Shown piece after piece: positions 1 to 6,340 of a stretch of 13,120 nucleotides of DNA. The DNA lies in assembly GCA_009930355.1 (NCBI GenBank), contig RZYK01000039.1:1-13120 (forward strand), read 5' to 3'. The DNA is from Campylobacterota bacterium. Lineage in GTDB: Bacteria > Campylobacterota > Campylobacteria > Campylobacterales > Sulfurospirillaceae. Under the pieces are notes generated by a model that was given only the letters and a program-made list of their open reading frames with translations, was not told where the DNA came from and did not search any database. The position numbers were made by a program, and so were the translations under genes. How positions within the stretch are numbered: position 1 is the first letter of the stretch; the number at the start of each line of letters is the position of its first letter.

Positions 1-649
1 TCTTTTGGTTTCAGAGTTTAAAGATGATTTAACAGCATTTAATGCCGAAAAAAGAGGAAATGAAGCAGGTAAAGGTGCACTCAATTGTAAAATTAGTACA
101 CAACTTTTTCATCTTTTAGAAAAAAATGGTATTCAGACGCATTTGGTAAAAACACTTGACGATACACATCAACTCATCAAACGTGTTCAAATTATTCCTA
201 TTGAAGTTGTTGTAAGAAATATTGCAACAGGTTCATTATCCAAACGTCTTGGCATTGCAGATGGTACTGTTCTTCCTTTTACATTGGTTGAATTTTATTA
301 CAAAGATGATGCATTGGGCGATCCTATCATTAATGATGAGCATTGTTTGCTTCTTAATCTTGTAAAAAGTGAATCTGACTTGGAAGAGCTTAAACGTTTG
401 GGTCGAGAAATTAATGTCATTATGAAAAGTTTCTTTGGTGAGCGCAAACTCAAATTGGTTGATTTTAAAGTTGAATTTGGTGTTGATACAGAGGGGAATA
501 TTTTACTCTCTGATGAAATCAGTCCTGATAGCTGCCGTTTTTGGGATATGGATACGAATGAAAAATTAGATAAAGATAGATTTAGACAAGGTCTTGGTAA
601 CGTCAAAATGGCTTACGAAGAGGTCTTGAAACGTATACTAGCGCACTAA
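1..649 (+). CDS. purC: Phosphoribosylaminoimidazole-succinocarboxamide synthase (SAICAR synthetase), 5' end cut by window edge
   Basis: PurC joins CAIR and aspartate with ATP to make SAICAR in cytoplasmic de novo purine synthesis. The reading frame is open to the left edge, with Leu-Leu-Val-Ser-Glu-Phe-Lys-Asp-Asp as the first visible residues. The TTG at position 5 is therefore an internal Leu codon, not the start. About 20 N-terminal residues are missing compared with the usual length near 235. Family hallmarks are present: the SEFKDDLTAFN stretch, EVVVRNIATGSLSKRLGI in the middle, and DEISPDSCRFWD near the C-terminus. It is followed after 20 bases by purS, with an AAAGGA ribosome site, so it heads a purine cluster. 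Family assignment is firm. Confidence 0.96.
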   Translation, partial: LLVSEFKDDLTAFNAEKRGNEAGKGALNCKISTQLFHLLEKNGIQTHLVKTLDDTHQLIKRVQIIPIEVVVRNIATGSLSKRLGIADGTVLPFTLVEFYYKDDALGDPIINDEHCLLLNLVKSESDLEELKRLGREINVIMKSFFGERKLKLVDFKVEFGVDTEGNILLSDEISPDSCRFWDMDTNEKLDKDRFRQGLGNVKMAYEEVLKRILAH

Positions 650-669
650 AAACAAAGGAAAAAGAAACG

Positions 670-915
670 ATGAAAGTTATTGTGAATATTCAACTCAAAA
701 ATGGTGTTCTTGACCCACAAGGTAAAGCTGTTCACCACGCACTCTCTTCTTTAAAATTTAATGAAGTGAATGAAGTTCGTATTGGAAAGCAAATTATTTT
801 AGATATTAACGAAAGTGACAAAGCAAAAGCAGAACAAAGAGTCACTACGATGTGTGATGAGCTTTTAGCCAACACGGTCATTGAAGATTACACCATTGAG
901 TTTCCAGCATGCTAG
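670..915 (+). CDS. purS: Phosphoribosylformylglycinamidine synthase, PurS subunit
   Basis: PurS is the small bridging subunit of the three-part FGAM synthase (PurL-PurQ-PurS) of the Bacillus type. It helps bring the PurQ glutaminase and the PurL synthetase together. The product has 81 residues, normal for the family. It starts MKVIVNIQLKNGVLDPQGKA, the typical opening in which a beta strand is followed by the LDPQG turn. The ATG has an AAAGGAAAAAG ribosome site 5 to 13 bases upstream. Its last 7 bases overlap the purQ start, which suggests translational coupling and equal expression of the two subunits. A purL gene is not in the window and must lie elsewhere. Confidence 0.93.
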   Translation: MKVIVNIQLKNGVLDPQGKAVHHALSSLKFNEVNEVRIGKQIILDINESDKAKAEQRVTTMCDELLANTVIEDYTIEFPAC

Positions 916-1580
916 TAGCAGTTGCTGTATTTCCAGGAACAAACTGCGAAATCGATACAAAATATGCTTTTGAAAAGTTAGGAGCAGAGGTTGTTCTTGT
1001 TTTTCATAAAGAAGAAAAACTCCCTGAGGGAACTGATTTAGTCGTTCTTCCTGGTGGTTTTAGCTATGGTGATTATCTACGAAGTGCTGCCATTGCTAAG
1101 TTTTCACCTATTATGAAAGCAGTGATTGACTTTGCTAACAATGGTGGTAAAGTATTAGGGATTTGTAATGGCTTTCAAATGCTTGTAGAAGCCAAACTTC
1201 TCCCTGGAGCTATGAAACGTAACGAGAGTGTGCATTTTATCTCTAAATTTCATCCGCTTAAGGTAGTTGCTAATGACAATTTCTTTTTACAAAAATGTAC
1301 CATTGGTGAAGTTTTAAATATTCCTGTTGCCCACGGAGAAGGAAGCTACTATATTGATGAAGCGGGATTAAAAGAGTTGTATGCTAATCATCAAGTGCTT
1401 CTTACATACTGTGATGAAAAAGGAAATATGCAAAATCCCAATGGTTCTATTGATGCTATTGCAGGCATTTGTAATACAAAGAAAAATGTTTTTGGTCTTA
1501 TGCCACACCCTGAACGTGCTATTGAGGAAATTCTAGGTTCAAAGGATGGTGTTAAAATGTTACAGGGTTTTATTGCTTAG
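909..1580 (+). CDS. purQ: Phosphoribosylformylglycinamidine synthase, glutaminase subunit PurQ
   Basis: PurQ releases ammonia from glutamine for the PurL-catalysed conversion of FGAR to FGAM. It is a class I glutamine amidotransferase of 223 residues, the usual size for the separate subunit. The nucleophile Cys86 sits in GICNGFQ. The catalytic His200 and Glu202 sit in MPHPERA near the C-terminus. LPGGFSYGDYLR (about 47-58) is the conserved oxyanion-side segment. The start overlaps the purS stop by 7 bases. The next gene begins only 4 bases after the purQ stop, so purCSQ and the following two genes form one likely transcript. Confidence 0.96.
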   Translation: MLVAVAVFPGTNCEIDTKYAFEKLGAEVVLVFHKEEKLPEGTDLVVLPGGFSYGDYLRSAAIAKFSPIMKAVIDFANNGGKVLGICNGFQMLVEAKLLPGAMKRNESVHFISKFHPLKVVANDNFFLQKCTIGEVLNIPVAHGEGSYYIDEAGLKELYANHQVLLTYCDEKGNMQNPNGSIDAIAGICNTKKNVFGLMPHPERAIEEILGSKDGVKMLQGFIA

Positions 1581-1584
1581 CCTT

Positions 1585-2676
1585 ATGAAGAAAATTTTAA
1601 TACTTCTTGCACTCTCTTTAACACTTTTTCAGTCTTCCATCGTTGCTGAAGAGAGTGCCTACCAAAATTATGCAAAATCCATTTTTCTCTCCATTGAGCA
1701 GATTCCTCAAAAAGTTTATGTAGGGCAAGTGTTTTCAATTAAAGTTAAAGCTATTGTTGCTCATTCAAATATAGATACATTGTCCACAACATTTTCAACA
1801 CCCAATGGCATTGAGATCATCAATCAACAATCTCCTTGGGTTGCTTCAAGTAACAATAATACGTATGAAAATACATTTTATTTTAAAATAAACACAACAC
1901 ATGCGAAACTCCCTAGTATCAGTGTTTCACTGATAAAAAATAAAGAAACCCTAGAAAGTGCTATGCTGATGCTCTCTACACCGAGCATCATTCAGCTAAA
2001 AAAAGAGGATTTTTTTAGTAATGTCATTGCGAACACACTGGTTGTTAATAAATACAAAACAACAACATTTGATGCAAAAAATGTGATGACTGTCTTAGAA
2101 ATTGAAGCAACAGAAGCAAACCTTAAAGACTTTAAACTCAAAGGAATTGCTAAAAGTGGTATAGACTCATTTTCAGATAATGGAAGCAGTCAAAAAATAT
2201 ACTATTATGCCATTTTGCCTAATTATCAAAAAAATTTTGAATTTACTTATTTTGACCTACGAGGCAATAAATTTACTAAAATTTCGCTTCCAATAGTCAT
2301 TGATAACGAAGAAGTAAGTACACAATTGGGATTAAATCCCAAAGAGAGTATTTTTGAATTTTATAAAAGTATTGCTTATGCTGTTTTAGCTTTTTTCTTT
2401 TTTATTATCCTACTTAAATACCGTAAATGGTACTACCTTACAGCTTCGCTTCTTTTTTTAGCTCTCTATTTTTTAGATCAAAATCCACTCAATCATATAA
2501 AACTCAAAGTGGGTAGTAGTATAAAAATTCTTCCAATGGAACGCTCTACAATATTTTATACCAGTGAAAAAATTCTTGATGTTGAAAAATTGGGTGAAAG
2601 AGAAAATTATATTAAAATTTTACTTCCTGATGGAAAAATTGGATGGACAGAGTATGAAAATATTAGCAAGAATTAG
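1585..2676 (+). CDS. Membrane-anchored periplasmic protein with C-terminal SH3-like domain (Cj0515-type)
   Basis: The function is not known. The 363-residue product starts at the ATG 4 bases after purQ, because MKKILILLALSLTLFQSSIVA is a clear signal peptide; an in-frame upstream GTG is less likely. Residues about 24-258 form a beta-rich periplasmic region with an early LSIEQIPQKVYVGQVFSIKVKA segment, loosely like the opening of BatD/aerotolerance-type proteins. Two hydrophobic segments follow at about 262-278 and 281-297. The C-terminal 305-360 stretch (VGSSIKILP ... LPDGKIGWTEYENI) resembles a bacterial SH3 domain, which often binds the cell wall. C. jejuni carries a periplasmic protein in the same place between purQ and plsC (Cj0515, from memory). 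The last 23 bases overlap plsC, suggesting coupling to lipid or envelope synthesis. Confidence 0.8.
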   Translation: MKKILILLALSLTLFQSSIVAEESAYQNYAKSIFLSIEQIPQKVYVGQVFSIKVKAIVAHSNIDTLSTTFSTPNGIEIINQQSPWVASSNNNTYENTFYFKINTTHAKLPSISVSLIKNKETLESAMLMLSTPSIIQLKKEDFFSNVIANTLVVNKYKTTTFDAKNVMTVLEIEATEANLKDFKLKGIAKSGIDSFSDNGSSQKIYYYAILPNYQKNFEFTYFDLRGNKFTKISLPIVIDNEEVSTQLGLNPKESIFEFYKSIAYAVLAFFFFIILLKYRKWYYLTASLLFLALYFLDQNPLNHIKLKVGSSIKILPMERSTIFYTSEKILDVEKLGERENYIKILLPDGKIGWTEYENISKN

Positions 2677-3343
2677 AGCTATTTTTATTGCTATTGAATT
2701 TAGTATTACTGTTTTATTAACCGTTGTTTTTATGTATATTTTTTCCAAAAACACACGACCCGTTCGTCGTTTTTGGGCAAAGCTACAAACGTACCTTATT
2801 GGTTTTAAGATTCACACTAAAGGTGAGCTTTGCGAGAAAACAACACTTCTGGTTATGAATCATCAAAGTCTACTCGACATTGTCACTCTTGAAGCAATTC
2901 ATCCCAAAGATTTGTGTTGGATTGCTAAAAAAGAGATTGGAGATATTCCTCTTTTTGGGCATATTTTAAAAGCACCACGTATGATTGCTATTGATAGAAA
3001 CGATAAGCGTTCTATTGTCAAACTCATCAAAGTAGGACAAGAAAGGCTTAATGAAGGACGTGTACTTGCTATGTTTCCTGAAGGAACTCGTGGGCGAGGA
3101 GACAAACTTCTTACATTTCAAAGTGGTGCAAAAATTGTGGCAGAAAAATTAAATCTTATTGTGCAACCTGCTGTGATTGTTGGTACACGCAATGTTCTGG
3201 ATTCACAAAATCTTTTGGCAAATGGTGGCGATGTGCATGTCATCTTTTTAGACCCTATTAATCCCAACGAAGATGAACAGTGGTATGAAAAAATGCATGA
3301 TGCCATGAGCAAAACTCTACAAGAACACATCTCCTCAAAATAA
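2654..3343 (+). CDS. plsC: 1-acyl-sn-glycerol-3-phosphate acyltransferase
   Basis: PlsC adds the second acyl chain to lysophosphatidic acid to make phosphatidic acid at the inner membrane. The product has 229 residues from the ATG at 2654, chosen because MKILARIRAIFIAIEF leads directly into an N-terminal membrane segment (about 8-30). An open extension upstream only repeats the out-of-frame end of the preceding gene. The acyltransferase motif NHQSLLD supplies the catalytic H(X4)D pair, His70 and Asp75. The substrate-binding motif FPEGTR lies at 141-146, and a third block PRMIAIDR at 108-115. The gene overlaps its upstream neighbour by 23 bases and ends the likely purine/envelope operon. Confidence 0.93.
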   Translation: MKILARIRAIFIAIEFSITVLLTVVFMYIFSKNTRPVRRFWAKLQTYLIGFKIHTKGELCEKTTLLVMNHQSLLDIVTLEAIHPKDLCWIAKKEIGDIPLFGHILKAPRMIAIDRNDKRSIVKLIKVGQERLNEGRVLAMFPEGTRGRGDKLLTFQSGAKIVAEKLNLIVQPAVIVGTRNVLDSQNLLANGGDVHVIFLDPINPNEDEQWYEKMHDAMSKTLQEHISSK

Positions 3344-3351
3344 ATTGCTAC

Positions 3352-3402
3352 AAAAGTGGCGTTTTCTCTTTGTATTTTTTGATACAATGGCGCCACTTTT
3401 TT
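3352..3402 (+). terminator. Inverted repeat after plsC, possible transcription terminator
   Basis: AAAAGTGGCG at 3352-3361 is matched perfectly by CGCCACTTTT at 3391-3400, giving a 10-bp stem with a run of T at its end. The position, 9 bases after the plsC stop, suits a terminator. The 29-base loop is long for an intrinsic terminator, and a possible -10 element lies inside it, so an operator role is an alternative. Confidence 0.4.
3362..3388 (+). promoter_or_regulatory. Possible sigma-70 type promoter for htpG
   Basis: TACAAT at 3383-3388 is a reasonable -10 element, preceded by T-rich DNA (TTTTCTCTTTGTATTTTTT). Campylobacterota sigma-70 promoters typically have periodic upstream T-tracts in place of a clear -35. 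It would give a leader of about 70 bases before htpG. I see no CIRCE or HspR-type heat-shock operator nearby. The assignment rests on pattern only. Confidence 0.35.
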
Positions 3403-3449
3403 GGATTTTTCAAAGTGCTTTTACATGTAAAGCATTTGAAAAAATCCAA
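3401..3449 (+). promoter_or_regulatory. Long hairpin in the htpG leader with TTACATGTAA at its tip
   Basis: TTGGATTTTTCAAA (3401-3414) pairs with TTTGAAAAAATCCAA (3435-3449), leaving one extra A. The inner arms TGCTTT (3416-3421) and AAAGCA (3429-3434) close a 7-base loop holding ACATGT. Together this is a stem of about 20 bp. It ends only a few bases before the AAAGGA ribosome site (3455-3460). If transcribed it could affect htpG mRNA stability or translation. Confidence 0.5.
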
Positions 3450-3468
3450 TTACTAAAGGAAATATAAA

Positions 3469-5340
3469 ATGTCAAAACATCAATTCCAAACCGAAGTCAC
3501 TCAGCTTTTAGACCTGATGATTCACTCGCTCTACTCCAACAAAGAGATTTTCTTGCGTGAACTTATCTCCAATGCTTCTGATGCACTCGATAAGTTAAAC
3601 TACCTCACATTGACCGATGAGACCTACAAAGCACTCTCGTATGTCCCACGTATTGATATTGCCATCAATAAAGAGGCAAAAACACTCACCCTTAGTGACA
3701 GTGGTATTGGTATGAACGAAGCAGAGTTGGTTGAAAATCTCGGAACCATAGCAAAAAGTGGTACAAAATCATTCTTACAAAACCTCAGTGGTGACAAAAA
3801 GAAAGACTCAAGCCTCATCGGTCAATTCGGTGTTGGCTTTTACTCAGCCTTTATGGTTGCCAATAAAATTGAAGTCGTAAGCCGTAAAGCGGGCGAAGAG
3901 AAAGCGTATATGTGGAGCTCAACCGCAGGGGCTGAGTATGACATCACCGAAGTTTCAAAAGAAAGCCACGGCACGTCCATTACCCTTTACCTTAAAGACG
4001 ATGAAGATGAGTTTTTAGAGTTTTACCGCATTCAAAGCGTCATCAAAAAATACTCAAACCACATCCAGTTCCCTATTTTTATGGACAAAGAAGTGAAAGA
4101 ATATGACGATGAAGGCAAAGAAAAAAGTGTTGAGTTTAAAAATGAGCAAATCAACAAAGCCAGTGCGCTTTGGACGGTAGCCAAAAGTCAAATCAAGCCC
4201 GAAGAGTACAAAGACTTCTACCAACAAATCTCGCACGACAGTACCGATCCTTTGCTATGGAGTCACACAAAAGCGGAAGGTAAGTATGAATATACAACCC
4301 TCTTCTACATTCCTTCAACTCCTCCAATGGACTTGTTTAGAATGGACTATAAGCCAGGTGTTAAACTCTATGTTAAACGCGTTTTCATTACCGATGATGA
4401 GAAAGAGTTACTTCCAACGTATCTTCGCTTTGTCAAAGGTATCATCGATGCGGAAGACCTCCCTCTGAACGTCAGCCGTGAGATTTTACAGCAAAATAAA
4501 GTGCTAGAGACCATCAAAAAAGCTTCTGTGAAAAAAATCTTAAGCGAACTCAAAAACCTCAAAGAAAAAGAGAACGAGAAGTACCTAGAGTTCTACAAAA
4601 ACTTTGGACGTGTCGTTAAAGAAGGTTTGTATAACGATTGGGACAATAAAGAAGCACTCCTAGAGCTTGTACTGTTCAAATCATCAAAACGTGATGGCTT
4701 AGTGAGCCTTAAAGAGTACAAAGAGGCAATGAAAGAAGATCAAAAAAGCATCTACTACATCACAGGTGAAAACGAGCGTATCCTTCGCAATTCTCCACTC
4801 ATCGAGCAATTTAAAGCCAAAGACATTGAAGTCTTGCTTCTTGATGAAGAAGTCGATGCCATCGTCTTCCCAATGGTTGGTGAGTACGATAAAACACCGA
4901 TAAAACCTGTCAATAACTCAGATATTGACGAAGAGATCAAAGAAGATAAAGCCAAAGTGGAAGAGGATGAAAAAACCTACAAAGAAATTTTGGTGAAAAT
5001 GAAAGAAATCCTCAAAGACGATGCCAAAGATGTCAAAATCTCTAGCCGTCTGAGCGACTCCCCATCATGCCTCGTGTACGATAAAAACGATCCAGACTTC
5101 CAAATGCAACAAATGCTCAAACAGATGGGACAAGACAATCTCCCTACCGTAAAACCTATCTTAGAGATCAACCCTGAGCATGAAATTTTCAAAAAACTAA
5201 GCGCTAAAGCTGACCTTATAGAACTCAACGACATCGCATTTTTACTCCTCGACCAAGCCAAACTTCAAGAGGGTATGAAGATCGAAGACACCGCAGCCTT
5301 TGCCAAACGCTTGAACCGTTTTATCGCTAAAGCGCTTTAG
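3469..5340 (+). CDS. htpG: Molecular chaperone HtpG (bacterial Hsp90)
   Basis: HtpG is the cytoplasmic ATP-dependent Hsp90 homologue that remodels and protects client proteins under stress. The product has 623 residues, the expected full length. The GHKL ATPase domain is intact: ELISNASDALDKL with Glu31 and Asn35, DSGIGM with Asp77, the GTIAKSGTKSF lid, GQFGVGFYSAF (about 118-128) and GTSITLYLKDD. The middle domain has RVFITDDEKELLPTYLRFVKG and LPLNVSREILQQNK with the conserved Arg. A shorter C-terminal dimerisation region follows. The ATG is preceded by AAAGGA. The gene is separated from plsC by hairpins and from the next plus-strand gene by 431 bases, so it is probably transcribed alone. 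It looks higher in G+C than the pur genes. Confidence 0.98.
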   Translation: MSKHQFQTEVTQLLDLMIHSLYSNKEIFLRELISNASDALDKLNYLTLTDETYKALSYVPRIDIAINKEAKTLTLSDSGIGMNEAELVENLGTIAKSGTKSFLQNLSGDKKKDSSLIGQFGVGFYSAFMVANKIEVVSRKAGEEKAYMWSSTAGAEYDITEVSKESHGTSITLYLKDDEDEFLEFYRIQSVIKKYSNHIQFPIFMDKEVKEYDDEGKEKSVEFKNEQINKASALWTVAKSQIKPEEYKDFYQQISHDSTDPLLWSHTKAEGKYEYTTLFYIPSTPPMDLFRMDYKPGVKLYVKRVFITDDEKELLPTYLRFVKGIIDAEDLPLNVSREILQQNKVLETIKKASVKKILSELKNLKEKENEKYLEFYKNFGRVVKEGLYNDWDNKEALLELVLFKSSKRDGLVSLKEYKEAMKEDQKSIYYITGENERILRNSPLIEQFKAKDIEVLLLDEEVDAIVFPMVGEYDKTPIKPVNNSDIDEEIKEDKAKVEEDEKTYKEILVKMKEILKDDAKDVKISSRLSDSPSCLVYDKNDPDFQMQQMLKQMGQDNLPTVKPILEINPEHEIFKKLSAKADLIELNDIAFLLLDQAKLQEGMKIEDTAAFAKRLNRFIAKAL

Positions 5341-5347
5341 AAAATAG

Positions 5348-5382
5348 CTTTACATGTAAGGATTTTTTCCTTACATGTAAAG
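5348..5382. repeat. Perfect 15-bp hairpin of paired TTACATGTAA palindromes (pair 1)
   Basis: The arm CTTTACATGTAAGGA (5348-5362) is exactly complementary to TCCTTACATGTAAAG (5368-5382), with a loop of five T. It begins 8 bases after the htpG stop, where a terminator would be expected. No T-run follows on either strand, so intrinsic termination would be weak. Each arm is itself a palindrome, so a cruciform or a bound protein dimer pair is also possible. Confidence 0.85.
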
Positions 5383-5439
5383 ACGACTAACCTTACCTTC
5401 ATAAGCTACATCAAATCTCCATTTTCATAAAATATCACA
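5349..5439. repeat. Intergenic repeat, copy A (about 91 bases)
   Basis: This stretch is repeated at 5529-5620 with only a few differences: one T fewer in the hairpin loop of copy B, C/T at the base before CTTACC, an extra C in copy B, T/G in the CATTTTCATAA segment, and one extra A in copy B. It contains hairpin pair 1. Read on the minus strand it gives W-R-F-D-V-A-Y-E-G-K-V-S-R-L-Y-M-stop, with the stop inside the palindrome, so it may be a copied gene end. Confidence 0.85.
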
Positions 5440-5496
5440 CACGACTTCCAATGTTCGTAGAACTTTCATTGGTTATTGCAGATGGCGAAAATAGAG

Positions 5497-5523
5497 AAAG
5501 TTAAAAGTTTAGCCCTGACCCCT
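5497..5523 (+). repeat. REP-like repeat, left copy 1
   Basis: AAAGTTAAAAGTTTAGCCCT (5497-5516) is matched perfectly, in inverted orientation, at 6304-6323, on the other side of the lipoprotein gene. It continues into GACCCCT. The pattern ending in CCTGACCCC resembles intergenic elements that often lie beside REP-associated Y1-type transposases. That link is recalled, not tested. Confidence 0.7.
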
Positions 5524-5528
5524 ATATT

Positions 5529-5620
5529 TTTACATGTAAGGATTTTTCCTTACATGTAAAGACGACTAATCTTACCCTTCATAAGCTACATCAAATCTCC
5601 ATTTGCATAAAATAATCACA
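5529..5620. repeat. Intergenic repeat, copy B (about 92 bases)
   Basis: This is the second copy of the 5349-5439 repeat, 180 bases downstream in the same orientation. Its hairpin arms TTTACATGTAAGGA (5529-5542) and TCCTTACATGTAAA (5547-5560) form a perfect 14-bp stem with a 4-base loop. Small insertions relative to copy A shift the minus-strand reading frame, so copy B cannot code in the same way. Confidence 0.85.
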
Positions 5621-5630
5621 AATAGCTTAA

Positions 5631-5656
5631 AAGTTAAAAATCTAGCCCTGCCCCTA
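5631..5656 (+). repeat. REP-like repeat, left copy 2 (diverged)
   Basis: AGTTAAAAATCTAGCCCT (5632-5649) differs from left copy 1 at two positions over 18 bases and continues into GCCCCT. It follows repeat copy B just as left copy 1 follows copy A. The duplicated unit was therefore probably the hairpin, the tail and this element together. Confidence 0.6.
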
Positions 5657-5670
5657 AATGCTTCATTTAT

Positions 5671-5700
5671 TTGTGCATATCAGACTATTTTGTATATAAT
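5671..5700 (+). promoter_or_regulatory. Possible promoter for the lipoprotein gene
   Basis: TATAAT at 5695-5700 is a perfect -10 hexamer within TGTATATAAT. A weak -35-like TTGTGC lies at 5671-5676 with an 18-base spacer. The distance to the start codon is about 70 bases. The sequence is very A/T-rich, so chance matches are easy. Confidence 0.45.
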
Positions 5701-5771
5701 GTTCGTTGAATAAATAGTTATTTCTAAAATAAACTATCTTTATTTATAAACATAAATCAAAAGGACATGTA

Positions 5772-6263
5772 ATGAAAATACAGAAAAAAGTAAAATTAGC
5801 ACTTATAGCAGTAATACTTCTATTATTCAGTGGTTGTGCAGAAAAGGGACCAATGCAAACAAAATACGGATTAATGAATACTAACTGGCATGATAAGATT
5901 TTTCTAGAATCTATTAAAAAATTAGATGAAAAAGTCTTATATAAGGGAAAAACTGTAATGTTTAAAAAGGAAAAACCTTCAATGGCATTACTTCAAGATG
6001 AATTAGTGATAACAAATAAATCCTTATATTTAGCAGAATGGGATACTAAAAACTTAATTTATAATATAAAATTAGAGTTATCTTTAAATTCTATTAAATC
6101 AACTGATTTAATAGTTGAGGAGCGTTCACTATTTCCTAATAGTCAATATTTAAATATTGTAACTAATGAAAATACAAAATATAATTTTACAATTTATACA
6201 AAAGATGGTGAATACTTAAAAAGAATAATCACTAATTACTCTAAAAATAAACCAAATATTTAA
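5772..6263 (+). CDS. Small putative lipoprotein of unknown function
   Basis: I do not recognise this 163-residue product. It opens with MKIQKKVKLALIAVILLLFSGC: a basic N-terminus, a hydrophobic stretch, and a lipobox-like FSGC with Cys22 as the likely lipidated residue. The mature part is short, charged and beta-rich (for example LVITNKSLYLAEWDTKN and YNFTIYTKDGEYLKRI), and could be a small PH-like or beta-barrel domain; that is a guess. The ATG has AAAAGGA upstream at suitable spacing. The gene is much richer in A+T, with codons such as TTA, ATA and AAA, than htpG and the DUF255 gene on either side. Repeats surround it. This suggests acquisition, or relaxed constraint, within an accessory islet. 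Confidence 0.7.
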   Translation: MKIQKKVKLALIAVILLLFSGCAEKGPMQTKYGLMNTNWHDKIFLESIKKLDEKVLYKGKTVMFKKEKPSMALLQDELVITNKSLYLAEWDTKNLIYNIKLELSLNSIKSTDLIVEERSLFPNSQYLNIVTNENTKYNFTIYTKDGEYLKRIITNYSKNKPNI

Positions 6264-6303
6264 TATTGAGTCATAACAAGTATTTGGAGAGAAATAGTTT
6301 ACG

Positions 6304-6323
6304 AGGGCTAAACTTTTAACTTT
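6304..6323 (-). repeat. REP-like repeat, right copy (inverted)
   Basis: AGGGCTAAACTTTTAACTTT is the exact reverse complement of 5497-5516. The lipoprotein gene thus sits between inverted 20-base repeats that lie 827 bases apart end to end. The GACCCC extension of the left copy is not conserved here: the adjoining bases read TTTACG. Confidence 0.7.
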
Positions 6324-6340
6324 TTACACACAAAATAGTT

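Noticed and set aside
2564..2653. Upstream extension of plsC
   Set aside because: The extra 30 codons overlap the previous gene out of frame and the ATG at 2654 begins a typical PlsC N-terminus with its membrane segment.
3344..3468. CIRCE or HspR heat-shock operator upstream of htpG
   Set aside because: Neither the TTAGCACTC-N9-GAGTGCTAA pattern nor a CTTGAGT/ACTCAAG pair is present. The inverted repeats found have different sequences.
5371..5469. Minus-strand frame MKVLRTLEVVCDIL followed by a stop and a further open stretch, as a small gene
   Set aside because: It is interrupted by TGA after 14 codons, has no clear ribosome site, and copy B is frameshifted. I keep it only as a possible gene remnant.
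5448..5472. CCAATG / CATTGG inverted repeat between repeat copies A and B
   Set aside because: The arms are only 6 bases, with an inner TTC/GAA match and unpaired bases between them. It is too weak to call a structure.
5348..5560. Possible CRISPR array from repeated palindromic units
   Set aside because: Only two long units occur about 180 bases apart, the intervening sequence is not spacer-like, and no cas genes are present. A duplicated intergenic element explains it better.
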